Counted from the stretch's first letter, positions 18,112 to 27,854 are shown. The stretch: DNA of 64,000 nucleotides from Mesorhizobium sp. WSM3860 (GCF_002294995.1 NZ_NSGF01000016.1:62001-126000), one strand, 5' to 3'. A program made the numbers and translations. Notes: generated from the letters alone by a model not told the origin.

Positions 18112-18588
18112 CTAGCGGATCGCCAGCGCCGTGGAGAAGAGACCGAGGGCGAACACCGTGTGCGAGACGAGGTTCAGCGCTCGCACCAGCATCGGGTTGG
18201 GCGTCCTGGATGCTGCCCAGCCGGCGCCCATGCCTGGCGCCAGCAGGAACCAGCCGGCGCCGACCGTGACGATGCCGAAGATGAAGGCCGGCAGGAAGGT
18301 CGGCGCCGCCAGCCAGCCCGTTCCCGCCAGCATGACCAGGATCACGCCGTAGAGAATTCCGACGAGATAGTGGAATGCCCAGCCCAGCGCCTTTTCATGC
18401 GTATAGGGCGCGGCCTGACTGATATCGTCATGGAAGACCTTCTCGGGCAGATGTCGGACCCAGCGGCCGACCAAGCCCCAATTCGGCCGCGGCAGCCCGA
18501 ACGCCTTGTTGAGGATAATCGCCCAGACGTCCATGAAGACCGTGGCGCCGATGCCGATCGCGATGGCGCGCCAGACGATGTCGAGCAT
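18112..18588 (-). CDS. DUF2938 family membrane protein
   Basis: 158-residue integral membrane protein of the DUF2938 family, with about four hydrophobic helices (near residues 7-25, 70-90, 95-118 and 137-155). Recognisable segments are FMDVWAIILNKAFGLPRPNW and GWAFHYLVGILYGV. Function unknown. Its first base overlaps the stop of the upstream peroxiredoxin gene by one base, so the two genes form a short operon read leftward and converge on rnhA. Confidence 0.75.
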   Translation of the reverse strand: MLDIVWRAIAIGIGATVFMDVWAIILNKAFGLPRPNWGLVGRWVRHLPEKVFHDDISQAAPYTHEKALGWAFHYLVGILYGVILVMLAGTGWLAAPTFLPAFIFGIVTVGAGWFLLAPGMGAGWAASRTPNPMLVRALNLVSHTVFALGLFSTALAIR

Positions 18589-19070
18589 CAGAGCTGCTCG
18601 AGGATCTTGGCCGCCCCGCTCTCGTCAACGCCCGGCTTGGCTTCGACATTGAGCGCCACGACCTTGCTGTCATCGACGATCATCGAAAAGCGCTTCGAGC
18701 GCAGCCCCATGCCGTTCGCCGAAAGGTCGTTGTCGAGTCCGACCGACTTGGCGAAGTCTCCGCTGCCGTCGGCGAGAAAGAGGATCTTACCTTCGCCACC
18801 GGTGAAGCGCGCCCAGGCGCCCATGACATGGACGTCGTTGACCGAGACGACCGCGATAGTGTCGACGCCGCGAGCCACGATGGCGTCGTGGTTCTCGAGA
18901 TAGCCCGGCAGATGGTTGTTGCTGCAGGTCGGCGTGAAGGCGCCGGGAACACCAAACAGCACGACCTTCTTGCCGGCGAAAATCTCGGCGCCGGTCATCG
19001 GCTTGGCGCCGTCGGCGGTCATCACCTTGAAAGTCGCTTCCGGCAGTTTTTCGCCAACCGAAATGGTCAT
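18588..19070 (-). CDS. Prx5-type peroxiredoxin
   Basis: 160-residue thiol peroxidase of the Prx5/AhpE-like group that reduces H2O2 and organic peroxides. The active-site motif PGAFTPTCSNNHLPGY places the peroxidatic cysteine at C49, with T46 and the downstream RSKRFS Arg completing the site. It is the only Cys in the protein, so it works as a 1-Cys enzyme recycled by an external thiol such as glutaredoxin or glutathione. An ATG at 19070 follows a GAGGA ribosome binding site. It is cotranscribed with the DUF2938 gene. Confidence 0.92.
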   Translation of the reverse strand: MTISVGEKLPEATFKVMTADGAKPMTGAEIFAGKKVVLFGVPGAFTPTCSNNHLPGYLENHDAIVARGVDTIAVVSVNDVHVMGAWARFTGGEGKILFLADGSGDFAKSVGLDNDLSANGMGLRSKRFSMIVDDSKVVALNVEAKPGVDESGAAKILEQL

Positions 19071-19204
19071 GAGGTCCTCGCTTGGGAGATTGGGAAGGAT
19101 CTGTGCGTATCGGACTGGGCGACTTCCCGCAACCGTTCAGAGCAATTCTAGGACAAGTGGCCGGCGGTTTTCTGTCCGGAATTGCGGCTCCACGATGAAC
19201 CGGC

Positions 19205-20011
19205 TCAAGGGAAAGGCAGCAATCCGTCCACCGCACCTTCGGCGCTTGTCAGCGTGTAATAGAGCCCGCCGTCTGCGGGCGTCGCCGACGGCCGGTCGAG
19301 GATCGGCACGGTGAAAACAAGCTTGCCGTCCTTTTCGCTGCGCACCGGAGCGCCGAACATATAGTCGCGCTCCCCCGCGATGAAGAAGTCGACGGAATCC
19401 GCATCGCCGGGCGAATGCGCCTCGACGATGAGCGTCTCGTGATCGCCGGGCAGCACGCGGATGCCGAAATCAGATCGCGCCGGGCCAGGGAGCGTTGCAA
19501 GCGCCGTCTTCACCAGCGCCGCGTCGGTGGCGTTGTCGGGATCGGAAGCAGGATCGAGGCTGAGCCGCGTCTGCACCGGAATACAGATCGTCTCGCATAT
19601 GCCGAGAAAGACGTTGGCATCGATCGTCGCCGACTGGTCGGGCGCCGATAGCGTGAAGGTCACCGGCAGCGATACGGGACGGTCGTAGCCGGCCCATTTG
19701 CCGTAGCCGTCGTCGTGGCGCTGCGGCGGCGGGAACGACAGCTTTGCATCGGCGATATTGGTGCTGGCCGAGATGTCGATCTGCGGCGGCACACCGGCGT
19801 CGCCGGGATCGCGCCAATAGGTTTTCCAGCCTGGCTTCAGCGCGATGTCGAGCACGCCGTGGATCTTGCCCGCCTCGTCCGGCTTGCCGCTGGTCACCAG
19901 CCGCACCTTGCCGCCTTCGCTGTTGTACCAGGCCGAGGACGATGCCTCGGCCGGCTGGCCCGCTGCCAGGCCGACGACGGCGCCGAGCGCCACAATGTTC
20001 AGGTATCGCAT
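19205..20011 (-). CDS. DsbD N-terminal-like periplasmic protein
   Basis: 268-residue secreted protein with a signal peptide at residues 1-23. The domain resembles the N-terminal (alpha) domain of the thiol:disulfide reductase DsbD and of ScsB-type proteins. Conserved features are KPGWKTYWRDPGDAGVPP near residue 60, and a Cys pair in FLGICETICIPVQ near 145 that could shuttle electrons. The transmembrane and gamma domains of full DsbD are absent, so it needs a separate membrane partner. It is divergent from yqgE. Role in periplasmic thiol or copper handling is inferred. Confidence 0.78.
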   Translation of the reverse strand: MRYLNIVALGAVVGLAAGQPAEASSSAWYNSEGGKVRLVTSGKPDEAGKIHGVLDIALKPGWKTYWRDPGDAGVPPQIDISASTNIADAKLSFPPPQRHDDGYGKWAGYDRPVSLPVTFTLSAPDQSATIDANVFLGICETICIPVQTRLSLDPASDPDNATDAALVKTALATLPGPARSDFGIRVLPGDHETLIVEAHSPGDADSVDFFIAGERDYMFGAPVRSEKDGKLVFTVPILDRPSATPADGGLYYTLTSAEGAVDGLLPFP

Positions 20012-20138
20012 GACGGTGATTTGATCGCCCGTTCTTGGCCGCGCAATGATTTCATGTTCCTGCCGGTATCATATTTGCGTGACATCGGGCAGCTTGACCA
20101 TCTTTTCGGCGCCGCGGAAACGGGTTACGCTCAGCTCC

Positions 20139-20747
20139 ATGGACTTGTTGCGTCACAAAAAGAAGGCGGCCGGACGCGGCTTTCTCGACGATCAGTTCCT
20201 GATTGCCATGCCCGGCATGAAGGACGACCGCTTTACGCGCTCGGTCATCTATATCTGCGCCCACAGCGACGAGGGCGCCATGGGCCTGATCATCAATCAG
20301 ACGCAGCAGATGCTGTTCCCGGACCTTCTGGTGCAGCTTGGCATCGTGAACGAGCAGGAAGCAATCCGCTTGCCCGCGCATGCCCGCGACTTCGTCGTGC
20401 GCAATGGCGGGCCCGTCGATCGCAGCCGCGGCTTCGTGCTGCATTCCGGCGACTATCGCGTCGAATCCTCGCTCAACGTCTCCGACGACATCTGCCTGAC
20501 CGCCACGGTCGATATTCTGCGCGCCATCTCGACGGGTCGCGGGCCGCGTCATGCGCTGATGGCGCTCGGCTATTCCGGCTGGGGCGCAGGCCAGCTCGAA
20601 AGCGAGATCGCCGAGAATGGCTGGCTGACCTGCCCGGCGACGCCGGAGCTGCTGTTCGATGCCGACATCGAGCGCAAATACGACCGCATCCTTGCCTCGA
20701 TCGGCATCGATCTCGCCCATTTGAGCGCCGCCGCCGGCCACGCTTGA
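20139..20747 (+). CDS. YqgE/AlgH family protein
   Basis: 202-residue UPF0301 protein (YqgE/AlgH). The family has a solved fold but no firm function, and the AlgH name comes from an alginate regulation link in Pseudomonas. Characteristic sequence includes GRGFLDDQFLIAMPGMKDDRF at the N-terminus, EGAMGLIINQ, and LGYSGWGAGQLESEIAENGWL near residue 150. I use the ATG at 20139, because the frame upstream is not family-like. It converges on the GGDEF/EAL gene. Confidence 0.88.
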   Translation: MDLLRHKKKAAGRGFLDDQFLIAMPGMKDDRFTRSVIYICAHSDEGAMGLIINQTQQMLFPDLLVQLGIVNEQEAIRLPAHARDFVVRNGGPVDRSRGFVLHSGDYRVESSLNVSDDICLTATVDILRAISTGRGPRHALMALGYSGWGAGQLESEIAENGWLTCPATPELLFDADIERKYDRILASIGIDLAHLSAAAGHA

Positions 20748-20772
20748 GCCGTAGGGCCGACGCAGAGGCCCT

Positions 20773-23661
20773 CTAAGCCTGCGTGAGCGGGTACTGCTCC
20801 CGCAACGTCTTCAGCACCTGGTCGCCGGGTATCGGCGCGCCGAACATGAAGCTCTGGACATATTCACAGCCCATCTGGCGCAGCTCCAGCGCGTCGCTCT
20901 CGTCGGAGATGCCTTCGGCGACGACCGACAGGCCGAGCTCATGTGCCATGTTGACCATGGATTTGAGCAGCACCGCACGTTTCGGCGTGGCGTCGTCGAC
21001 GAAGCTCTTGTCGATCTTGATCGTGTCGAACGGGAAGCGCGTCAGATAGGAGAGCGATGAATAGCCGGTGCCGAAATCATCGAGCGACAGTCCGATGCCG
21101 AGTTGCTTGAGCTTGGTCAGCACATGCGCGGTCTGCTCGGGATTGTCCATCACCAGCGATTCGGTGAGTTCGAGCCGGAAGCAGCGTGGCTTCAAATTGG
21201 CGCGCGCAATGACGGAGCGCACGTCGCTGACCAGGTCGCGGCGGATAAGCTGCCGGCTCGAGAGGTTGACCGAAACCGACAGCGGCGCGTCGCCGATCTG
21301 CTTCTGCCAGGCCGCGAGATCCTCGGCCGCCTGCTGCATGGCGAACAGGCCGAGCTGCACGATCAGGCCGCAATTCTCAGCCACCGGGATGAAGTCTCCC
21401 GGCGGGATCATCCCGCGCCGCGGATGATCCCATCTGAGCAGCGCCTCGAAGCCGGCGACGCTTCCGTCCTCCAGCCGCACGATCGGCTGGTAGGCAATTG
21501 TGAATTCGCGCCGCTCGATGGCGCGGCGAAGGTCCGACTCGAACTGCAGCCTGTCGGTGCCGACGGTGCGGAAGGCCGGCCGGAACGGCTCGATCCTGTC
21601 GCCGCCGAAACGCTTGGCCTGATGCATGGCAAGCTCGGCGTCCTTGACCATGTCCTCCGACGAGGTTTGCGCCGTCGTCCAGGTGATCAGGCCGATCGAG
21701 GCGGTGAGCACGATCTCGCGCTTGGCAAACGTGATCGGATTGTTGATCGCATGCTTGATAGCATCGGCCATGGCGGCGATGCGGGCCGGATCCTGTTCCG
21801 ACAGCAGCATCAGCGCGAACTGGTCGCCGGCAAAGCGCGACAGCGAATCCTTGGGCTTCAAAAGCCGGTGCAGCCGGCGCGCGATGGTCAGCAGGATGGT
21901 GTCGCCGGCCGAAATGCCGAGCCCGTCATTGACCTGCTTGAAACGGTCGATGTCGATGACGAAGACGGTCGGGCGCACCTTGTCCTCGGTGCGGGCGATC
22001 GAGATGATCGCCTCCAGCCGGTTCATGAACAGCTCGCGGTTGGGCAGGCCGGTCAGGTTGTCGTGCACGGCGTCGTGCAGCAGCCTTTCCTCGGATTTCT
22101 TCTGCTCTGTCACGTCGACCATGGTGCCGACGCAGCGGATCACTTCGCCATCCGACCCGATCACGGGACGGGCGCGCAGCGAGAACCAATGATAATGTCC
22201 ATCGGCGCCGCGCAGGCGGAAATTCTGGGCCACGCGGCCGCGGCGGTGCTCCAGCACCACGTCCAGCGTGGTGCGGAAGGTGTCGCGGTCGTCGGCATGC
22301 AGCACCGGCAGCCAGTTGCGGGCCGCGCCCGAAAGGCTGTTGGGGGCAAGGCCGAGCTGCAGGCTGATGTCGGGCTTCGTCACCACGCGGTCGCGCAGCA
22401 CGTCCCAGTCCCACACGATGTCGCCCGAGCCGGCGACTGCAAGCGCCTGGCGTTCCAGGTCGGAAAACAGGCCCTGGTGCAGCGCGCCGCCGGCAAAAGC
22501 GTGCTGCATCACGGTGAAGCCGATCAACAGGATGATCAGGATCAGGCCGCCGCCGAGCGCCGGCTGGGCAATGTCGTTGTCCAGCATGCCGGTGATCGCC
22601 ATCCACGAGCCGCATAGCCAGAGGAGCACCATCACCCAACTCGGCACCAGCATGATCGCGCGGTCATAGCCGCGAATACCGAGGAAGATGATGAGGCCGA
22701 GGCCGGTGAGCGCCGTCGCGGCAAACGAGATGCGGGCGATGCCGGCGGCGACCGCCGGATCGACTATGGCCACGCCGGCAATCAGCAAAAGCCCGAGGAT
22801 CCAGACCAGCGCGCCATAGCTGAAATGGCCGTGCCATCGGTTGAGGTTCAGATAGGCGAACAGGAACACCACGAAGGTCCCCGCCAGCGCCACCTCGGTG
22901 CCGGCCCGCCACATCTGCTCATTGCCGGGCGAGATTTCGATGACCTTGTTGAGGAAGCCGAAATCGACGCAGATATAGGCGAGCACCGCCCAGGCAAGCG
23001 CGGCGGTGGCCGGGAACATCGAGGTTCCCTTGACGACGAACAGGATGGTCAGGAACAGCGCCAAGAGCCCGGCGATGCCGATGACGATGCCGCGGAACAG
23101 CGTGTATGAATTGACCGAGTCCTTGTAGGATTCCGGATCCCACAGATACACTTGCGGCAGCTTGGGCGAGGCGAGCTCGGCGATGAAGGTGACGACCGTT
23201 CCGGGGTTCAGCGTCACCCGGAACACGTCGGCGTCGGGGCTGGTCTGGCGGTCGAGCGCGAAACCTTCGCTGGGCGTGATCGCCGCGATGCGCGTCGAGC
23301 CGAGATCGGGCCAGAAGATGCCGGAATTCACCAGGCGGAAATGCGGCGCGACGATCAGCCTGTCGAGCTGCTGGTCGGTGGTGTTGGCGAGCGCGAACAC
23401 CGCCCAGTCGCCGGTCGAGCGCGCGTCATTGGCCTCGACCTCGATGCGCCGCACGATGCCGTCCGGGCCGGGCGCGGTCGAGACCTGGAAATTCTCGCCC
23501 TGGTTCCGGTAGATCTCGACGGCGCCCGAAAGGTCGAGCGCCTTGTCGTCGCGGGCAATCTTGATCGGCTCGACGGCCAATGCCGGCGCAACCGCTGAAA
23601 ACGTGACGAAGAGCGCCAAGATGAGGGCGAACAGCGACGCGATTCGCGAAAAAGTCGTCAC
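20773..23661 (-). CDS. 7TM-PAS-GGDEF-EAL cyclic-di-GMP protein
   Basis: 962-residue membrane sensor. A signal peptide (residues 1-30) is followed by a periplasmic beta-rich domain to about 180 and seven hydrophobic helices at about 185-390, as in 7TMR-DISM sensors. A PAS domain spans 410-525, a GGDEF domain about 530-690, and an EAL domain about 710-955. The GGDEF signature reads RFAGDQF near residue 610, so diguanylate cyclase activity is probably lost. The EAL site is intact (GFEALLRW near 739, DDFGTGYSSL, KIDKSF). The likely net activity is c-di-GMP hydrolysis in response to a periplasmic or PAS-bound signal. It is followed after three bases by the GNAT gene, which lies on the same strand but upstream in transcription. 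Confidence 0.9.
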   Translation of the reverse strand: MTTFSRIASLFALILALFVTFSAVAPALAVEPIKIARDDKALDLSGAVEIYRNQGENFQVSTAPGPDGIVRRIEVEANDARSTGDWAVFALANTTDQQLDRLIVAPHFRLVNSGIFWPDLGSTRIAAITPSEGFALDRQTSPDADVFRVTLNPGTVVTFIAELASPKLPQVYLWDPESYKDSVNSYTLFRGIVIGIAGLLALFLTILFVVKGTSMFPATAALAWAVLAYICVDFGFLNKVIEISPGNEQMWRAGTEVALAGTFVVFLFAYLNLNRWHGHFSYGALVWILGLLLIAGVAIVDPAVAAGIARISFAATALTGLGLIIFLGIRGYDRAIMLVPSWVMVLLWLCGSWMAITGMLDNDIAQPALGGGLILIILLIGFTVMQHAFAGGALHQGLFSDLERQALAVAGSGDIVWDWDVLRDRVVTKPDISLQLGLAPNSLSGAARNWLPVLHADDRDTFRTTLDVVLEHRRGRVAQNFRLRGADGHYHWFSLRARPVIGSDGEVIRCVGTMVDVTEQKKSEERLLHDAVHDNLTGLPNRELFMNRLEAIISIARTEDKVRPTVFVIDIDRFKQVNDGLGISAGDTILLTIARRLHRLLKPKDSLSRFAGDQFALMLLSEQDPARIAAMADAIKHAINNPITFAKREIVLTASIGLITWTTAQTSSEDMVKDAELAMHQAKRFGGDRIEPFRPAFRTVGTDRLQFESDLRRAIERREFTIAYQPIVRLEDGSVAGFEALLRWDHPRRGMIPPGDFIPVAENCGLIVQLGLFAMQQAAEDLAAWQKQIGDAPLSVSVNLSSRQLIRRDLVSDVRSVIARANLKPRCFRLELTESLVMDNPEQTAHVLTKLKQLGIGLSLDDFGTGYSSLSYLTRFPFDTIKIDKSFVDDATPKRAVLLKSMVNMAHELGLSVVAEGISDESDALELRQMGCEYVQSFMFGAPIPGDQVLKTLREQYPLTQA

Positions 23662-23664
23662 ATA

Positions 23665-24261
23665 TCAGCCCTTCGTTCCATCACCCGGCGGATCGTCCGC
23701 GATCCGGGCGTAGAGGTAGTGATCCTGCCAGATGCCGTTGATCCTGAGGTAGGATCGCAGAAGTCCTTCGCGCCGGAATCCGGCTTTTTCAAGCACGCGG
23801 ATCGACCGTGCGTTGTCGGGAATACATGCAGCCTCGATCCGGTGCAACCGCAGCGTATCGAAGGCAAAACGCGACACCACCTTGACCGCGTCGGTCATCA
23901 GTCCACGGCCGCCGAAGCGCTCGCCGATCCAGTAGCCGATGTGGCCGCTTTGCGCGACGCCATGGCGGATGTTGCCGAGCGTGATGCCTCCGGCGAGCTT
24001 GCCGCTCGACTTCTCGAAGATGAAGAAGGCGATGGCCGTGCCTTGCGCATAGTCCTCGCGGTAGCGGCCGATGCGCAGCCGCCAGGCAGTGCGGTCGAGC
24101 TCGTCAGGCTGCCAGCGCGGCTCCCATGGCTCCAGGAAGGCGCGGCTTTCGCCGCGCAGCGTCGACCATTCGCGGTAGTCGTTGGTCAAAGGCACGCGCA
24201 GCGTGACCTTTTCGCCCTTCAGTGCCGGCAGGTCGCGGCGAAAGAAAGGAAGCGCGAACAC
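23665..24261 (-). CDS. GNAT N-acetyltransferase, RimJ/RimL type
   Basis: 198-residue GCN5-related acetyltransferase similar to RimJ/RimL, which acetylate N-termini of ribosomal proteins, though many relatives act on other substrates. The acetyl-CoA loop is in GYWIGERFGGRGLMTDAV near residue 110, and the C-terminal half has HRIEAACIPDNARSIRVLEK. I chose the GTG at 24261 because the protein family begins at FALPFFRRDLPALKGEKVTLR. It lies just after the M16 peptidase stop. No clear Shine-Dalgarno is visible, and an ATG at 24318 that overlaps the peptidase gene is the alternative. Confidence 0.82.
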   Translation of the reverse strand: MFALPFFRRDLPALKGEKVTLRVPLTNDYREWSTLRGESRAFLEPWEPRWQPDELDRTAWRLRIGRYREDYAQGTAIAFFIFEKSSGKLAGGITLGNIRHGVAQSGHIGYWIGERFGGRGLMTDAVKVVSRFAFDTLRLHRIEAACIPDNARSIRVLEKAGFRREGLLRSYLRINGIWQDHYLYARIADDPPGDGTKG

Positions 24262-24277
24262 GACTTTGGAACGGAGG

Positions 24278-25570
24278 TTAGACGGCGAGCCTGCGAGCCG
24301 TCGTCTGCGGGCCCGCAAGCGATTCGAGGATCGCCTCGTAGGGCGCCAGCGTGCCCACGGGGCCGACCGCCGTCAGCGTCGGCTTGGTCGAGAACAGCCG
24401 CGAGGAGAGATCGGTCAGTCGCTCGACGGTCAGCGCCGCCAGCCGCTCCATCAGCTCCTCCTTGGCGATCGGCCGCCCGAACAGGAGCAACTGCCTGGCG
24501 ATTTGCGAGGCGCGGCTTGCCGGGCTCTCGGCCGACATGATGAGACCGGCCCGATATTGCGCGCGTGCGCGATCGAGCTCATCCTGCTGGATTCTTTCAC
24601 CGGCCTTCTGCAATTCGTCGATGATGACCGGCACCAGCTTGGCGATATCGCTCTGGCCGGTGGCCGCATGCACACCGAAAATGCCGGTGTCGGAAAAGCC
24701 CCAGTGGAAGGCGTAGACCGAGTAGCACAGGCCGCGCTTCTCGCGCACTTCCTGGAACAGCCTCGACGACATGCCGCCGCCCAGGATCATCGACAGCACC
24801 TGCGAGGCGTAGAAGTCGCGCACATGGTAGGCGCGGCCCTCGAAGCCGAGCACGATCTGCGCGTCCATCAGGTCGCGGTCCTCGCGGAAGTCGCCGCCGA
24901 CATATTGCGCATATTGCGGGATATTGCTGGTGGCCTTGGCGCGGAAGCCGCCAAGCTGCTTTTCCACCTCGCGCACGAAATTGTCGTGCTTGATGTCGCC
25001 GGCGGCCACGACCACCATGCGCTCGGCGCCATATTGCCGTTCGATGAAATCGTGCAGCTGCCTGGAGGTGAAGGATTTTACCGTCTCCGGCGTGCCGAGG
25101 ATCGAGCGGCCGATGGTCTGGTGGCGGAAGGCGGTTTCGGTGAAACGGTCGAAGACGATGTCATCGGGCGTGTCGTGCGCGGCGCCGATCTCCTGCAGGA
25201 TCACATGCTGCTCGCGCTCCAGTTCCTCCGGATCGAACTCCGATTCCTGCAGGATGTCGGCCAAGATATCGACTGCCAGCGGCACGTCGCCGGAAAGCAC
25301 CCTGGCGTAGTAGGAGGTCGTCTCGACGCTGGTGGCGGCGTTGATCTCGCCGCCGACATTCTCGATTTCCGAGGCGATCTCGAAGGCGCTGCGCCTTTTC
25401 GTTCCCTTGAAAGCCATGTGCTCGAGCAGATGGGCCATGCCGTGCTCTTCATCGCGCTCATTGCGTGCGCCCGACTTGACCCAGGCGCCAAGGGCAACGG
25501 ATTCGAGGCTTGGAAGGGTTTCGGTGGCGACCGTCAGGCCGTTCGACAGACGGCTTACCTCAACACCCAT
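24278..25570 (-). CDS. M16 family zinc peptidase (processing-peptidase-like)
   Basis: 430-residue M16B peptidase related to mitochondrial processing peptidase beta subunit. The inverted zinc motif HxxEH is present as H47-L-L-E-H51, and the downstream glutamate lies in the region of EELEREQHVILQEI. It is a single-unit peptidase with both M16 halves. The ATG at 25570 gives the family start MGVEVSRLSNGLTVATE. It lies 14 bases downstream of thrC. The thrC-M16 pairing recurs in alphaproteobacteria, but the link between them is not understood. Confidence 0.92.
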   Translation of the reverse strand: MGVEVSRLSNGLTVATETLPSLESVALGAWVKSGARNERDEEHGMAHLLEHMAFKGTKRRSAFEIASEIENVGGEINAATSVETTSYYARVLSGDVPLAVDILADILQESEFDPEELEREQHVILQEIGAAHDTPDDIVFDRFTETAFRHQTIGRSILGTPETVKSFTSRQLHDFIERQYGAERMVVVAAGDIKHDNFVREVEKQLGGFRAKATSNIPQYAQYVGGDFREDRDLMDAQIVLGFEGRAYHVRDFYASQVLSMILGGGMSSRLFQEVREKRGLCYSVYAFHWGFSDTGIFGVHAATGQSDIAKLVPVIIDELQKAGERIQQDELDRARAQYRAGLIMSAESPASRASQIARQLLLFGRPIAKEELMERLAALTVERLTDLSSRLFSTKPTLTAVGPVGTLAPYEAILESLAGPQTTARRLAV

Positions 25571-25584
25571 ATGGCAACTACTCC

Positions 25585-26982
25585 CTAACGGGCCGCCCGC
25601 GTGTGGCGGCTCACGTATTCTTCCACCATTTTCAGCTCGGATGGAAGTATGGTGTACTTTTCGTCGGCTGTCATCAAGCCGGCGAGCCAAGCGGGCAGCG
25701 CTGGCGTAACGCCGCTGGCGGCCTCGACGGCGGCCGGGAATTTGGCCGGATGCGCGGTGCCGAGCACCACCATGGGCACGGCGCCCGACATATGGGCGGC
25801 CGCGACGTGCACGGCGGCCGCCGTGTGCGGATCGAGCAGATAGCTGGTCGCTTCAAGTGTCTGGCGGATGGTTGCCGCGACCTCGTCGACGCCGGCGCGG
25901 CCGGCGTCGAACTCGGCGCGGATCCGCGCCATTTCGCCGGCCTCGATGGTGAAGGCGCCCGATTGCTTCAGCCCGTTCATGTAGCGCCTGACCGTCGCGG
26001 CATCCCGGCCCGCCGCCTCGAACAGCAGGCGTTCGAAGTTCGACGACACCTGGATATCCATCGACGGCGAGGTGGTGGCGAACACACCCTTGGTGCGGTA
26101 TTCGCCGCTTGCAAGCGTGCGCGCCAATATGTCGTTGTCGTTTGTTGCGATGATCAGCCGCTCGACCGGTAGCCCCATTCGCTTGGCGGCATAACCCGCG
26201 AAAATATCGCCGAAATTGCCGGTCGGCACGGTGAAGGACACCGGCCGGTCGGGCGCGCCGAGCGACAGCGCCGAGGAGAAGTAATAGACGATCTGGGCCA
26301 TGATGCGGGCCCAGTTGATCGAATTGACGCCCGACAGCGACACCCTGTCGCGGAAGCCGTGGTCGTTGAACATGTCCTTCACCAGGCCCTGGCAATCGTC
26401 GAAATTGCCTTCGATCGACAGCGCATGGACGTTCGCCGCGCTCGACGTCGTCATCTGCCGCTGCTGCACCGGCGAGACCTTGCCGTTGGGAAAAAGGATG
26501 AAGATGTCAGTGCGGTCGCGGCCGGCGAAGGCGTCTATTGCCGCGCCCCCGGTGTCGCCGGAGGTGGCCCCGACGATTGTCGCGCGGTTGCCCCGTTCGG
26601 CCAGCACATGGTCCATCAGCCGCGCGAGCAGCTGCATCGCCACGTCCTTGAAGGCCAGCGTCGGGCCGTGGAAGAGCTCGAGGATGAAGGTGTTTTTCCC
26701 CGTCTGCACCAGCGGGCAGACCGCATCGTGCCGGAAAGTCGCGTAGGCTTCACGCACCAGCCGTTCGAAGACGGATGCGGCGATCTCGCCGCCGAGGAAG
26801 GGCGTCAAGACGCGAATGGCAAGGTCGGGATAGGCGAGACCGCGCATGGCGCGAATATCGGCGGACGAGAACTGCGGCCATTCGCGCGGCAGGTAAAGCC
26901 CGCCATCGCGCGCCAGTCCGGCCAGCACCGCGTCCGAAAATCCAAGCACGGGCGCTTCCCCGCGGGTACTCACATATTGCAT
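25585..26982 (-). CDS. thrC: threonine synthase
   Basis: 465-residue PLP enzyme that converts O-phosphohomoserine to threonine, completing the pathway begun by the homoserine kinase at 16604. It is the long class II type. The PLP lysine lies in HGPTLAFKDVAMQLLARLM near residue 108, and the phosphate-binding loop is VGATSGDTGGAAIDAF. The start at 26982 gives the typical MQYVSTRGEAPVLGFSDAVL N-terminus. Read leftward, it is the first gene before the M16 peptidase, GNAT and GGDEF/EAL genes, all closely spaced. Confidence 0.96.
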   Translation of the reverse strand: MQYVSTRGEAPVLGFSDAVLAGLARDGGLYLPREWPQFSSADIRAMRGLAYPDLAIRVLTPFLGGEIAASVFERLVREAYATFRHDAVCPLVQTGKNTFILELFHGPTLAFKDVAMQLLARLMDHVLAERGNRATIVGATSGDTGGAAIDAFAGRDRTDIFILFPNGKVSPVQQRQMTTSSAANVHALSIEGNFDDCQGLVKDMFNDHGFRDRVSLSGVNSINWARIMAQIVYYFSSALSLGAPDRPVSFTVPTGNFGDIFAGYAAKRMGLPVERLIIATNDNDILARTLASGEYRTKGVFATTSPSMDIQVSSNFERLLFEAAGRDAATVRRYMNGLKQSGAFTIEAGEMARIRAEFDAGRAGVDEVAATIRQTLEATSYLLDPHTAAAVHVAAAHMSGAVPMVVLGTAHPAKFPAAVEAASGVTPALPAWLAGLMTADEKYTILPSELKMVEEYVSRHTRAAR

Positions 26983-27110
26983 CGTCAAGAACCCATTGCT
27001 GCCGGCCGCGTCATCCACGGCAAATTGGTTAATTTTCCGAGCCGGCTCAGTCGCATTTTCGCCGCGGCGTTGATATACGTCACCGGCTTTGTGAGAGGGA
27101 AGTGCAGTTC

Positions 27111-27854
27111 ATGAGGTTTTATTCGGTCAACCGCCGTGTTGTCGCGGGTCTGGCGCTCACCGGCTTTATGCTTGCCGCCGCAGGCTGCCAATCGAGCGAC
27201 AATGGCATTTTGAACTTCGGCTTCAGCAAGAAGGACCCGACCGCGCCGCCACCGCCGCAGGACCCCAAGGTGCTTGCCAGCCAGTTGCGCGCCTATTGCC
27301 CGAAGGTGACGCTGCGCGACGGCACCGCCTTCTTCAATACCTATGCCAAGGGCGCCGCCGCCAAGACGAAGAAAAAGAAAGTCGATGCTGCGGCGGACGC
27401 TGAAGCCGAGGCAGCCGCAGCCGCACAGACCGGTCCCAACGGTCAACCCGTCGACGCCAATCGCGATCCCGCCAAGATCATATACCAGGCCTCGATCACC
27501 GACGTGACACGCGACTGCACTCACGAAAACGGCCAGCTGACAATGAAGATCGCGGTGGCCGGTAAGGTCGTGCCGGGGCCGCTCTTCGCGCCCGGTACCC
27601 TGACCATGCCGATCCGCATCGCGGTCCAACATGGGCCTGACGTGCTCTATTCGCAACTTCATCAGTATCAGGTGCAGGTTACCGACCCGTCGGCCGCCAC
27701 GCAGTTCGTCTTCACCGACACCAATGTCGTGGTACCGGAGCCGACGGCCCGCGACTACCAAGCCTATGCCGGCTATGACGAGAACGCGCCTGCTGCGACG
27801 GACAAGTCCAAGGCCAAGAGGAAGAAGCGCGTCGCCGCGGCGGCGACAAACTGA
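27111..27854 (+). CDS. putative lipoprotein, unknown function
   Basis: 247-residue predicted lipoprotein. The signal sequence ends in a lipobox LAAAGC with the lipidated cysteine at C26. The mature protein has a Pro-rich stretch, a lysine/alanine-rich low-complexity segment (AAKTKKKKVDAAADAEAEAA, about 84-104), and a beta-rich C-terminal domain with one Cys pair (YCPKV and RDCTHEN). It ends in a basic tail. The ATG at 27111 with GAGGGA upstream is preferred to a GTG at 27102. It resembles uncharacterised rhizobial outer-membrane lipoproteins. No function assigned. Confidence 0.78.
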   Translation: MRFYSVNRRVVAGLALTGFMLAAAGCQSSDNGILNFGFSKKDPTAPPPPQDPKVLASQLRAYCPKVTLRDGTAFFNTYAKGAAAKTKKKKVDAAADAEAEAAAAAQTGPNGQPVDANRDPAKIIYQASITDVTRDCTHENGQLTMKIAVAGKVVPGPLFAPGTLTMPIRIAVQHGPDVLYSQLHQYQVQVTDPSAATQFVFTDTNVVVPEPTARDYQAYAGYDENAPAATDKSKAKRKKRVAAAATN

